Origin: CAYWWM01 sp965198025
GTDB lineage: Bacteria > Acidobacteriota > Terriglobia > 2-12-FULL-54-10
DNA length: 64,000 bases
Assembly (NCBI GenBank): GCA_965198025.1
Contig: OZ240237.1
Span: 3,038,001 to 3,102,000 of the forward strand
Direction of reading: 5' to 3'
Positions 25,571 to 33,444 of the stretch are shown here, piece after piece (positions within the stretch are counted from its first letter, which is position 1; every line of letters starts with the position of its first letter). The notes beneath the pieces were generated by a model. It searched no databases. It had not been told where the DNA came from and worked only from the letters and a program-made list of their open reading frames with translations. A program made the position numbers and the translations under genes.

Positions 25571-27511
25571 ATGCAGCAACCTAAAATCATCGTATGCTCG
25601 ATGGCCGGAATATTGGGGCTGGCTTGGGTCTTGGCCGCTCCTCCCGCTGTGAGCGCTCAGGTTGCGGCCGAGATGGTGATCGTCAATGGAAAGATCCTCA
25701 CTGCGAACACCCCGGACCCCGATAACTTCGCAATCGCCGAGGCGGCCGCCATCGCGGGCGGAAAGTTCCTTGCCGTGGGAACCAACGCCGAGGTGCTGGA
25801 ACTAGCCGGTCCGCAGACCCGAAGGATTGACCTCGCTGGGCGAACGGTGCTGCCGGGACTGGTGGAAACACACGACCACATTCACCAGTATTCCGCCCAC
25901 TTCTTCCCGGAACTGCGCCCCACGGTGGATCCGGCAATTTCCTGGAATAGCCTCGACGAGGGCCTGACGCGACTTCGGATCCTGGTTGCTCAGAAGCAGC
26001 TGGGCGAGTGGGTCCGGACCACTGCGCGAAGAGGAAGGCCTACCGATCCCCCCGTCCTGGCTTTGGCGGTCAAGAGCGGCGAACTGACGCGCTTTGACTT
26101 GGACACAGTGTCTCCCGATAACCCGGTCCGTATTTACAGTATCTTCTTCAGCCCGACCGGCGACAGCCTGGTCAACACCCAAGCGCTCGAACCTCTGCTG
26201 GCCCGCTATCCGAACCTGCCCGGCGTCCACCGGGACGCGCAGGGAACTCCGACGGGATGGTTGAGCGGCGTGGCCGACAAGACTCTGGAATACGAGTTCG
26301 CCCAGCCGACGCCTCCGGAGCAGCTTGGGCCGTACTACAAAATGGAGATGGAAGAGATCGCCGCACAGGGCATCACGACCGTGTCCACGCGGCTCGACCC
26401 GGATTCGCTAGGCGCCTATGCGTGGCTTCATGCGCGCGGGGAACTACCGATCCGCATGGCCTACTCTATGGAGACGGCGGCCCGCAGCATCAGCCCGGAC
26501 GCGATATTAAGCCGGCTGGCGGGCTTCCAGGGCGGCAGCGGGCGAACCATGTGGGGCATGGGCGACGACAAGTTGTGGACCATCGGGCTTTCGCTTATCA
26601 GCATTGACAGCATCCCGAGACTCGGCGGAACCTGCGTCAGCGTACCATATCCACGGGAGGCTCCCAATTTCCCATTGTGGCGGTTTCAACTCTACGGTCC
26701 GAACGGGCTGTGCCGCCTCGCCGACCCGAACTACCGCGACGCCGACCTGGTGCGGGCAGCAGCCAAGTACGGTTTCCGCATCGCCGGCATGCACACGGGT
26801 GGAGACCTGGGCGTCGACCAGTTTCTCGATCTGGCAGAAGAAATGAGCCTGCAATACCCCGACATTCCCGAACGCCGCTGGGCCATGGACCATTGCCGTT
26901 TCATCAGTGAACGGCACGCGGTCCGCATAGCGCGCCTGAATATCCAATTGAGCTGCGGCCCGAAGTATATCTACGCGGGCGAGCAGGGAGATATCGGCGC
27001 GTTTGCGATCCTCTTCGGAGAAGAAGTATCACAAGACGCGGTCGTTCCCTGGCGGCGACTGCTCGACCACGGCGTGCGGGCGGTGATGGAGCTTGACCAG
27101 CACGGCTTCCATCCCTTCCTGGGAATGGAAGTTTCCGTGACCCGCGAGGATATCGACGGAAAGGTTTGGGGACCGGAGCAGCGCATCACCCGCCGCGAGG
27201 TCCTGTACACCTATACCCGCTGGAGCGCGGAGTACGTTCTCAAGGAAGATCTCCTCGGCAGCATCGAGCCTGACAAAGCGGCTGACTTTGTCGTCCTCAA
27301 CAAGGACTTCCTCACGGTTCCTGCCGATGAGATCGGTCAGATCGACCCTGTTCTGACTGTAGTCGGGGGAACGATTGTTTACACGCAACCGGAGTTCGCC
27401 TCGAGTCTGGGACTGCCACAAACGGGCTTCCGCCTGGACCCTACGTGGTGGTGGCGGGGCACGCCGGAGGATGCCAATCGGCGCGCCGAGCGCTTGCGTG
27501 TTCAGGAATGA
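25571..27511 (+). CDS. Exported amidohydrolase family 3 (YtcJ-like) protein
   Basis: A 646-residue metal-dependent hydrolase. The start ATG 25571 has GGAGGA 7 nt upstream and gives a signal peptide (MAGILGLAWVLAAPPAVSA). The typical beta-sandwich opening EMVIVNGKILTANTPDPDNFAIAEAAAIAGGKF precedes the metal motif GLVETHDHIHQYS. MHTGGDLGVDQFLD and MDHCRFI supply later ligands, and the C-terminal DKAADFVVLNKDFL closes the sandwich. The family includes N-substituted formamide deformylase; the substrate here is unknown. It is followed 270 bp later by aguB, with no firm evidence of co-transcription. Confidence 0.88.
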   Translation: MQQPKIIVCSMAGILGLAWVLAAPPAVSAQVAAEMVIVNGKILTANTPDPDNFAIAEAAAIAGGKFLAVGTNAEVLELAGPQTRRIDLAGRTVLPGLVETHDHIHQYSAHFFPELRPTVDPAISWNSLDEGLTRLRILVAQKQLGEWVRTTARRGRPTDPPVLALAVKSGELTRFDLDTVSPDNPVRIYSIFFSPTGDSLVNTQALEPLLARYPNLPGVHRDAQGTPTGWLSGVADKTLEYEFAQPTPPEQLGPYYKMEMEEIAAQGITTVSTRLDPDSLGAYAWLHARGELPIRMAYSMETAARSISPDAILSRLAGFQGGSGRTMWGMGDDKLWTIGLSLISIDSIPRLGGTCVSVPYPREAPNFPLWRFQLYGPNGLCRLADPNYRDADLVRAAAKYGFRIAGMHTGGDLGVDQFLDLAEEMSLQYPDIPERRWAMDHCRFISERHAVRIARLNIQLSCGPKYIYAGEQGDIGAFAILFGEEVSQDAVVPWRRLLDHGVRAVMELDQHGFHPFLGMEVSVTREDIDGKVWGPEQRITRREVLYTYTRWSAEYVLKEDLLGSIEPDKAADFVVLNKDFLTVPADEIGQIDPVLTVVGGTIVYTQPEFASSLGLPQTGFRLDPTWWWRGTPEDANRRAERLRVQE

Positions 27512-27780
27512 AGGACCCGACGGCTGTGAACAGCCGCGACCAGGACGGACTCCTCCGTTCCGGTTTGCTCGCTCCGAATGCCGATTCCCCATGAATCAGC
27601 GTAAGTCTCCCATTCCGCTGTTCCTGGCTAGCCTTTCTTGCCTCTCGATTGCCATCGAACCAGGAGCACATCCCTCTGCGCGGCTTTCAGGCTTTCATCG
27701 GAAGTTCGATACAATGAGCCGATGAGGCCGGAAATGCGGAACCCTCGTATCGTGCCTTAGGAAAGGTACTTACTGGCGGA

Positions 27781-28653
27781 ATGAGGCGGTTTGTAACCAT
27801 CGCGGCGATCCAGAGTCGGGCGCATCAGGACCCAGGCGTCAATTTGCGCAAGGTGGAAACCCTTATTCGTCAGGCGGCCCGGAAGGGAGCGCAGATCGTC
27901 TGTCTGCCTGAACTGTATCGCACGGTCTATTTTCCGCAGCACAGGAAACGGGACGTGAGTCGCCTCGCGGAAACGATTCCGGGTGAATCCACCCGGATCT
28001 TTGGCGAACTAGCCAGAGAACTGGGAAGCGCTCTGATCGTGCCTGTGTTTGAACACGCGAAGAACGGGCGGTACTACAATTCAGCGGTAGTGATCGACGA
28101 AAGTGGCATTCTGTTGCCAACCTATCGTAAACTGCACCTCCCCCACGATCCGCTGTTCTACGAGCAGAATTACTTTTCTCATGGAGACAACGGCTACCGA
28201 GTTTACAATACGAAAGCCACGAGCTTTGCGGTTCTGATCTGCTACGACCAATGGTTCCCCGAAGCGGCGCGCATGGCGACACTCGCCGGCGCGGAGATCA
28301 TTTTCTATCCGACCACTTTGGGCAACGTCGTCGGTTGCCGGTCGCTGGACGGCGACTGGCATGATGCCTGGGAAACCGTCATGCGCGGCCACGCCATTGC
28401 CAACGGCGTGCATGTGGTCGCCGTCAATCGGGTCGGCCGCGAAGACCGATTGCGCTTTTGGGGGCAGACGTTCGCTTGCAACAGCTTCGGCAAGATTCTC
28501 AAACGGGCGAGCGCGGTAAAGGAGGAAGTGCTGGTGGCGAAGCTCGATTTGTCGCACAACCGCCGCATCCGCGATGGTTGGGGGTTTTTCCGCAACCGTC
28601 GGCCGGACACCTATCGGGAAGTGAGAAGTCCAAAGTACAGGAACTTGAAGTAG
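27781..28653 (+). CDS. aguB: N-carbamoylputrescine amidase
   Basis: A nitrilase-superfamily enzyme of 290 residues with the Glu44 (CLPEL), Lys117 (YRKLHLP) and Cys154 (ICYDQWFPE) triad. The PHDPLFYEQNYFSHGDNGYRV segment and ICYDQWFPE are typical of N-carbamoylputrescine amidases, which release putrescine, CO2 and ammonia. The next gene encodes an agmatine deiminase, which makes N-carbamoylputrescine, so the pair forms the AguA-AguB route from agmatine. The spacing to aguA is 31 bp. Confidence 0.93.
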   Translation: MRRFVTIAAIQSRAHQDPGVNLRKVETLIRQAARKGAQIVCLPELYRTVYFPQHRKRDVSRLAETIPGESTRIFGELARELGSALIVPVFEHAKNGRYYNSAVVIDESGILLPTYRKLHLPHDPLFYEQNYFSHGDNGYRVYNTKATSFAVLICYDQWFPEAARMATLAGAEIIFYPTTLGNVVGCRSLDGDWHDAWETVMRGHAIANGVHVVAVNRVGREDRLRFWGQTFACNSFGKILKRASAVKEEVLVAKLDLSHNRRIRDGWGFFRNRRPDTYREVRSPKYRNLK

Positions 28654-28684
28654 AAAGAGTTGCCTCATCTCACCCCTTCGCAAA

Positions 28685-29767
28685 ATGACAAGGCAAGAAG
28701 AAACTCCTTACACTTTGGGCTATCGTATGCCCGCCGAGTGGGAGCCCCATGCGGCCATCTGGCTCGCCTGGCCACACGATCTCACTTCCTTCCCTTATCT
28801 GGATCAGGCTGAGTCGGCCTTTGCCGATTTCGTCTCGGCGGTCCACACGAGCGAGCGGGTGGAATTGCTCGTTCGGGATGCGCCGATGCAGCGCAAAGCT
28901 ACACAATCGTTGCAAGGCCGGGGGATCGATTTCAGCCAAGTCCGCTTCCACCGGACTGACTACGCCGACATCTGGTTTCGCGACTACGGGCCGATCTTCG
29001 TTGTCGACCGGAAGAACGAACGACTGGCGATTACAAAATGGATCTTCAATTCCTGGGGCAACAAATATGAAGAGCTCTTGAAGGATTCCCAGATCCCCTA
29101 CTTCATGAACGACTCGCGGCGCCTTCCGATCTTCGAGCCGGGCATCGTTCTCGAGGGTGGGTCCATTGACGTGAACGGCAGGGGCACACTTCTCACTACC
29201 GAGCAATGTTTGCTCAACAAGAACCGCAACCCACGGCTATGCAAAGAAGAGATTGAAGTCTACCTCCGCGACTATTTGGGAGCGACGCACTGCATCTGGC
29301 TAGCTGCCGGGATCGAAGGCGACGACACCGACGGGCACGTTGACGACGTCGCACGCTTCGTCAACCCGACCACGGTTGTCTGCGTTACGCAGCCGGACCG
29401 AAGCGACCTGGACCATACGTCTCTTGAGACCAACTATCAACTTCTTCGGAAGTCAACCGACCAGGACGGCGATCCTCTCAGTGTAATTCCACTTCCCGTG
29501 CCGGGCAGGGTGCAAGATGAACAGTCCCGTCTACCGGCCAGCTATGCCAATTTTTACATTAGCAACAGCAAAGTGCTGGTCCCCACATTCGGTGTGGACA
29601 CTGATGCGAGAGCCGTAGAAATTCTGCAGTCCGTTTTCCTCGACCGGCAGGTTGAAGGCGTCAACGCCTTCGGGCTCCTCTGCGGTCTCGGCACCTTCCA
29701 CTGCATGAGCCAGCAACAACCGGCGGTCTTGTCACCCAGGGGCATACCCACAATCCGAAGAGCTTGA
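28685..29767 (+). CDS. aguA: Agmatine deiminase
   Basis: A guanidino-group-modifying enzyme of the peptidyl-arginine/agmatine deiminase family, 360 residues. Motifs: PAEWEPHAAIWLAWPH at the N-terminus, WFRDYGPIFV, EGGSIDVNGRGTLLTTEQCLLNKNRNP, DGHVDDVARFVNP (catalytic His/Asp) and the C-terminal GTFHCMSQQQPA with the nucleophilic Cys at about residue 340. It converts agmatine to N-carbamoylputrescine, the AguB substrate. It lies directly after aguB. About 85 bp then separate it from hrcA. Confidence 0.93.
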   Translation: MTRQEETPYTLGYRMPAEWEPHAAIWLAWPHDLTSFPYLDQAESAFADFVSAVHTSERVELLVRDAPMQRKATQSLQGRGIDFSQVRFHRTDYADIWFRDYGPIFVVDRKNERLAITKWIFNSWGNKYEELLKDSQIPYFMNDSRRLPIFEPGIVLEGGSIDVNGRGTLLTTEQCLLNKNRNPRLCKEEIEVYLRDYLGATHCIWLAAGIEGDDTDGHVDDVARFVNPTTVVCVTQPDRSDLDHTSLETNYQLLRKSTDQDGDPLSVIPLPVPGRVQDEQSRLPASYANFYISNSKVLVPTFGVDTDARAVEILQSVFLDRQVEGVNAFGLLCGLGTFHCMSQQQPAVLSPRGIPTIRRA

Positions 29768-29854
29768 CAGCGTTACGCTGCCCCCGGTAAGATACCTCCA
29801 GAATGTTGGAACCTGACATCAAGGCTAAGTCCTTATTTTGAAGGAAGTTTTGCG

Positions 29855-30910
29855 ATGTCATCCGAAATTCTCGGAGCCCGTTCGCACGGGACCCTGATGG
29901 CTGTGATCCGCACCCACATCCAGACGGGTGAGCCTGTCGGCTCGCGGACTATTTCCCGGCAAGACAAGGAAGGACTCAGTCCGGCAAGCATCCGGAACAT
30001 CATGGTAGAGCTCGAAGAGGAAGGGTACCTGGAGCAGCCCCACACGTCCGCCGGCCGGGTCCCCACCGAAAAGGCCTACCGGTTCTACGCCAGCCAGTGC
30101 GACGCCTCTCATCCTCCCGGCAAGGCGGACGAACAGTTGATCCTGACGCACCTGGAAGGAGCGATCGAAGTCCCTGAAGAAGTGTTCCTGGAACGGGTCT
30201 CGCGAGTGCTTTCCTTGATTTCGAACAATCTCGGCGTGGTCGTCCGCGAGCCGATGGAAAAGACGATCCTGGAGCATATCCATTTTGCGCGGCTTGGAGA
30301 GAGGCGCATCCTTGTGGTCCTGGTTTCCGACCACTCCCGCGTCAGCAAGCGAATCATTCAGCTCGACCGGGAAATCTCCGAACCAGAGCTGGAAGACGCG
30401 GCACGTTATTTGAATGAGCACTTCCGGGGTTGGGAACTCGAAGAAATACGGGAGCGCCTAGTCGCTGAGTGCCGCCAAAAGCGCGCGGCCTGGGACAGGG
30501 TGCTGCGAGACCTCCGAGATTTGTACGAACTGGGAATGCTTGAGAACGACTCGCCAGCAGAGTTGTTCGTCGAGGGAGCGTCGAACCTGGTCGTCCGGCC
30601 GGAGCTTGCCGAGCCGGCGCGGTTGCGCGAGCTGCTGAAAGCTCTCGAGGAACGGGAGACTGTCATCCGCCTGCTGACGGAATGCATCCGGGTGCCGGGC
30701 GACCCCCTGCAGGTTGTGGTGGGTCTGCCGGGCAAGCCGTCGCTCCTCAAGAGTTTTTCATTGATCGGCGCAACATTCTCCTGGCAGGGAAAGGTTGAGG
30801 GGAGGCTGGCGATTGTAGGGCCGGTTCGTATGCCATATGAGCGTGTGATCCGCAGCGTCGGCTACATCAGCCGGTTGTTTGAGCGCCAGGAATTGAATCG
30901 GATGGAATGA
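29855..30910 (+). CDS. hrcA: Heat-inducible transcription repressor HrcA
   Basis: HrcA, 351 residues, binds CIRCE operators and represses chaperone genes. The N-terminal winged helix is visible (GEPVGSRTISRQDKEGLSPASIRNIMVELEEEGYLEQPHTSAGRVPTEKAYRFYA). The C-terminal GAF-like domain includes LKALEERETVIRLL and IVGPVRMPYERVI. GGAAG sits about 9 nt before the ATG. It starts the hrcA-grpE-dnaJ group. I see no CIRCE inverted repeat (TTAGCACTC-N9-GAGTGCTAA) in the 87 bp upstream. Confidence 0.95.
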   Translation: MSSEILGARSHGTLMAVIRTHIQTGEPVGSRTISRQDKEGLSPASIRNIMVELEEEGYLEQPHTSAGRVPTEKAYRFYASQCDASHPPGKADEQLILTHLEGAIEVPEEVFLERVSRVLSLISNNLGVVVREPMEKTILEHIHFARLGERRILVVLVSDHSRVSKRIIQLDREISEPELEDAARYLNEHFRGWELEEIRERLVAECRQKRAAWDRVLRDLRDLYELGMLENDSPAELFVEGASNLVVRPELAEPARLRELLKALEERETVIRLLTECIRVPGDPLQVVVGLPGKPSLLKSFSLIGATFSWQGKVEGRLAIVGPVRMPYERVIRSVGYISRLFERQELNRME

Positions 30911-30914
30911 ATCG

Positions 30915-31547
30915 ATGGAATCGACTGCAATGGCTGACGAACCGGAAAACCATTCCGTAGCCCAGCCTCCGGCCGCTACTTCTGAAGAACCTGGAACGGG
31001 AGAGGATTTCTCCGCACCGGAGCGCCCGCCGGAACTTGCAATAGACGACGCGGCTAGCGTTATCAGTAGGCTGCAAACGGAAAAGAAAGAATTAACCGAT
31101 CAGCTTCTGCGAAAGCAGGCGGAAGTGGAAAACATCCGCAAGCGGCTCACGCGCGAGAAGGAAGAGTTTCAGCAATACAGCCTCTTTCAGGCTGTCGAAG
31201 GGCTCCTCCCGGTGCTGGATGCCTTTGAGCTGGCCCTCCAAAGCGATGGGGGCGGTGACGAGTACCGAAAAGGCGTTGCGTTGATCTACCAACAGCTTCG
31301 TAGCACTCTTCAGCGGCTGGGCCTGGAACCGATCGAGAGCAAGGGCGGTCAGTTCAATCCCTACCTGCACGAAGCCGTCTCGACGGTTGAAAGCGACGAG
31401 TACGAGGATCATTACATTCTGCAGGAACTCCAGCGCGGCTACCTCTTTAAGAATCGTTTGCTGCGGCCGGCGCGGGTAAAGGTCGCGCAGCGACCCGCCG
31501 CCGGAGAGCCGGATTCCCCTCCTCCATCCGATGACACAACGAAGTAA
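30915..31547 (+). CDS. grpE: Nucleotide exchange factor GrpE
   Basis: GrpE, 210 residues, releases ADP from DnaK. A long acidic, low-complexity N-terminus precedes the coiled coil (about residues 50-90), then FQAVEGLLPVLDAFELAL and the C-terminal beta domain (PYLHEAVSTVESDEYEDHYILQELQRGYLFKNRLLRPARVKVA). It starts 4 nt after the hrcA stop. A second ATG at 30930 is also possible. It overlaps the dnaJ start by 17 nt. Confidence 0.95.
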   Translation: MESTAMADEPENHSVAQPPAATSEEPGTGEDFSAPERPPELAIDDAASVISRLQTEKKELTDQLLRKQAEVENIRKRLTREKEEFQQYSLFQAVEGLLPVLDAFELALQSDGGGDEYRKGVALIYQQLRSTLQRLGLEPIESKGGQFNPYLHEAVSTVESDEYEDHYILQELQRGYLFKNRLLRPARVKVAQRPAAGEPDSPPPSDDTTK

Positions 31548-32709
31548 TAGTTCGCCCGAAAAACGGGACTTCTACGAAGTCCTGGGTGTGTCTCGCAGCG
31601 CCAGTGCTGAGGAGATCAAGAAGGCTTACCGCCGGCTTGCTTTGCAATGGCATCCGGACCGTAATCCCGGCCAGAAGCACGAAGCGGAAGAGAAGTTCAA
31701 GGAAGCGGCGGAAGCTTACAGCATCTTGAGCGATCCGCAGAAGAGGGTGCAGTACAACCGCTTTGGCCATGCCGGCATCGGTGCAGCCTCGGGATTCGGC
31801 GGCTTTGACCCCTCGACCTTTTCGGAATTTAACGATATTCTCGGGGACTTTTTCAGCTTCGGCGATATTTTTGGTGGGATGGGAGGAGGCAGCCGCCGTC
31901 GCACGCGGGCTCAGCGAGGTGCGGACCTGCGTTACGACGTGAAGCTAACATTCGAGGAAGCGGCGTTCGGTACCAAGACGCGGTTCAAGATCCCCCGGAC
32001 GGAAACCTGCTCGACTTGCTCCGGAAGCGGCACCAAGCCCGGAACGCAACCGACAAAGTGCAAGACTTGTCATGGCCGGGGAGCCGTCCGACAGCAACAG
32101 GGATTTCTCATCATCAGCCGAACCTGCCCGACTTGTTCCGGGGCCGGTCAGGTTAACTCCGATCCCTGCAAGAATTGTCGGGGGGAAGGACGCGTGCAGG
32201 TGGAAAAGACTCTCTCAGTTACCATTCCTGCCGGCGTGGATTCCGAGAGCAGGCTGCGCATCTCCGGGGAAGGCGAAGCCGGAGCGCGTGGCGGCCCTTC
32301 AGGCGACCTCTATGTGTTTGTCCACGTCGAGTCCCATCCGTTCTTTGAGCGCGACGGGAACGACCTGCTCTGCAATGTCCCCATCAGCTTCTCGCAAGCC
32401 GCACTGGGGGCACAGATCGACGTTCCTACGCTTGACGGGAAAGAGACTCTGGAGATTCCGGAGGGTACGCAAACCGGAACCAGGTTCCGGCTTCGTGGAA
32501 AGGGGATCCCTCGGTTGGAAGGACATGGCCGGGGCGACCTCCACGTATTCGTTCGTGTGGCTACCCCGGCCCGTCTCAACAAAGAACAACGCCGGTTGCT
32601 CGAGGAACTGGCGGCGGTCGAGCCGCCTCACGACGGCTCCCCGGATCGATCCGAGAATTCGCACGCCGAGAAAACGTTCACCGAAAAGGTCAAAGACCTG
32701 TTCTCTTGA
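31531..32709 (+). CDS. dnaJ: Chaperone protein DnaJ
   Basis: A type I DnaJ, 392 residues, stimulates DnaK ATPase and binds unfolded clients. J-domain at about residues 12-75 with the HPD motif (WHPDRNPG), a Gly/Phe-rich stretch, four CxxCxGxG-type zinc modules (CSTCSGSG, CKTCHGRG, CPTCSGAG, CKNCRGEG), and the C-terminal substrate domains ending in a short dimerisation tail. It overlaps grpE by 17 nt. No dnaK is present in this group, so dnaK must be elsewhere. Confidence 0.96.
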   Translation: MTQRSNSSPEKRDFYEVLGVSRSASAEEIKKAYRRLALQWHPDRNPGQKHEAEEKFKEAAEAYSILSDPQKRVQYNRFGHAGIGAASGFGGFDPSTFSEFNDILGDFFSFGDIFGGMGGGSRRRTRAQRGADLRYDVKLTFEEAAFGTKTRFKIPRTETCSTCSGSGTKPGTQPTKCKTCHGRGAVRQQQGFLIISRTCPTCSGAGQVNSDPCKNCRGEGRVQVEKTLSVTIPAGVDSESRLRISGEGEAGARGGPSGDLYVFVHVESHPFFERDGNDLLCNVPISFSQAALGAQIDVPTLDGKETLEIPEGTQTGTRFRLRGKGIPRLEGHGRGDLHVFVRVATPARLNKEQRRLLEELAAVEPPHDGSPDRSENSHAEKTFTEKVKDLFS

Positions 32710-32716
32710 AGCCGCT

Positions 32717-32740
32717 CTGAGCACGGAATGCCCTGCTCAG
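32717..32740. terminator. Hairpin between convergent dnaJ and peroxiredoxin genes
   Basis: CTGAGCA / TGCTCAG, a 7-bp perfect inverted repeat with a 10-nt loop in the 53-bp gap between the two stop codons. No U-run follows on either strand, so intrinsic termination is uncertain. Confidence 0.4.
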
Positions 32741-32762
32741 GCGGGAGTGGTTGCAGCGAAAG

Positions 32763-33314
32763 CTACCCTTGTTCCTGACTCAAACGGGTGCACATCAAGC
32801 CGGCGCCGGACGGGTCAATGGCGTCCCTGCCCTGCTCGATTTGGCGCACGATACCACCTTTGTCTATGACGAAGGTCGTGCGCATGGCTAGGTTTCGGTC
32901 TTCTCTCAGGATTCCATACCTCGTGCTCACTTCGCGGTTGAAATCACTCAGCAGAGGAAACGTCAGACCCAGGTCCTCCGCAAAGCGCCGGTTGCTAGGA
33001 GCAGCATCTACACTGATGCCAAGGACTTGCGTGTCGGTTTCATTGAAGAGTTGGATATCAGCCTGATATCCTTTGAGCTCCTCCGTTCAGCCAGCGGTGA
33101 AAGCCAGCACATAAAACGCCAGCACCACGTTCTGCTGGTTCTTGAAACTACTCAGCGTGACTTCATTCCCGTTGTTGTCCCGAAGCGTAAAGTCCGGTGC
33201 CGGATCGCCGACTTTGACGTTCGTCATCAATTCCTGTGCGCCTGCCGCAATGGAAAGAGTCAGCGCCAGTGCCGTCAGGACGGGGACGAGGGTCTTTGCC
33301 CGCCAATTCTTCAC
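32763..33314 (-). CDS. Exported peroxiredoxin, probable selenoprotein (UGA-encoded Sec76)
   Basis: An AhpC/TSA-fold peroxiredoxin of 183 residues read through one in-frame TGA (33087-33089). The start is GTG 33314 with GAGGAGG immediately upstream. A signal peptide (MKNWRAKTLVPVLTALALTL... to AAGAQ) sends it to the periplasm. The fold opens with VGDPAPDFTLRDNNGNEVTL. The active site reads AFYVLAFTAG-U-TEELKGYQ, so TGA sits at the peroxidatic Cys position with the conserved Thr73 at -3. After it the frame continues intact: VLGISVDAAPSNRRFAEDL, FPLLSDFNREVSTRYGIL, and MRTTFVIDKGGIVRQ with the catalytic-type Arg145, to TAG at 32763. The usual Pro of the PxxxTxxC loop is Val. The only other Cys is residue 175 near the C-terminus. 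A SECIS-like hairpin starts 15 nt after the TGA. A Cys-to-stop pseudogene is the alternative, but the intact downstream frame argues against it. Confidence 0.85.
33053..33071 (-). promoter_or_regulatory. Bacterial SECIS-like hairpin of the peroxiredoxin mRNA
   Basis: GGATATC-AGGCT-GATATCC, a perfect 7-bp stem and 5-nt loop, lies inside the reading frame. There are 15 nt from the TGA to the stem and 22 nt to the loop, within the 16-37 nt UGA-to-loop range I recall for bacterial SECIS. The loop has G at its second position and resembles the E. coli fdhF loop AGGUCU. A weaker outer GAG/CTC pairing could extend the stem. SelB would bind here. Confidence 0.75.
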
Positions 33315-33329
33315 GGTATCCTCCTCATT

Positions 33330-33349
33330 CCATAACTATGTCGTTATGG
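33330..33349. promoter_or_regulatory. Palindrome in the peroxiredoxin leader
   Basis: CCATAAC-TATGTC-GTTATGG, 7-bp perfect arms, lies between the predicted transcription start and the RBS. It may be an operator for a redox or stress regulator, or an RNA hairpin controlling translation. No regulator family can be named from the site alone. Confidence 0.5.
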
Positions 33350-33365
33350 GAACAGATTCTGGCAG

Positions 33366-33394
33366 ATTATATGCCAAAATCGGACGAGAAACAA
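33366..33394 (-). promoter_or_regulatory. Sigma-70 promoter of the peroxiredoxin gene
   Basis: A perfect TATAAT at 33371-33366 (minus strand) with TTGTTT at 33394-33389 and a 17-nt spacer. The predicted start near 33359 gives a 45-nt leader. It shows the peroxiredoxin is an independent transcription unit. Confidence 0.7.
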
Positions 33395-33444
33395 GCGATT
33401 CCTACTTGGCCGAAGTCGCGCCTTTGCTGGCTCTGGCGGCATGG

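Noticed and set aside
33087..33314. A 75-residue truncated peroxiredoxin ORF or pseudogene
   Set aside because: The frame continues intact after the TGA with full peroxiredoxin motifs, a SECIS-like hairpin, and a good promoter and RBS. It is reported as one selenoprotein gene instead.
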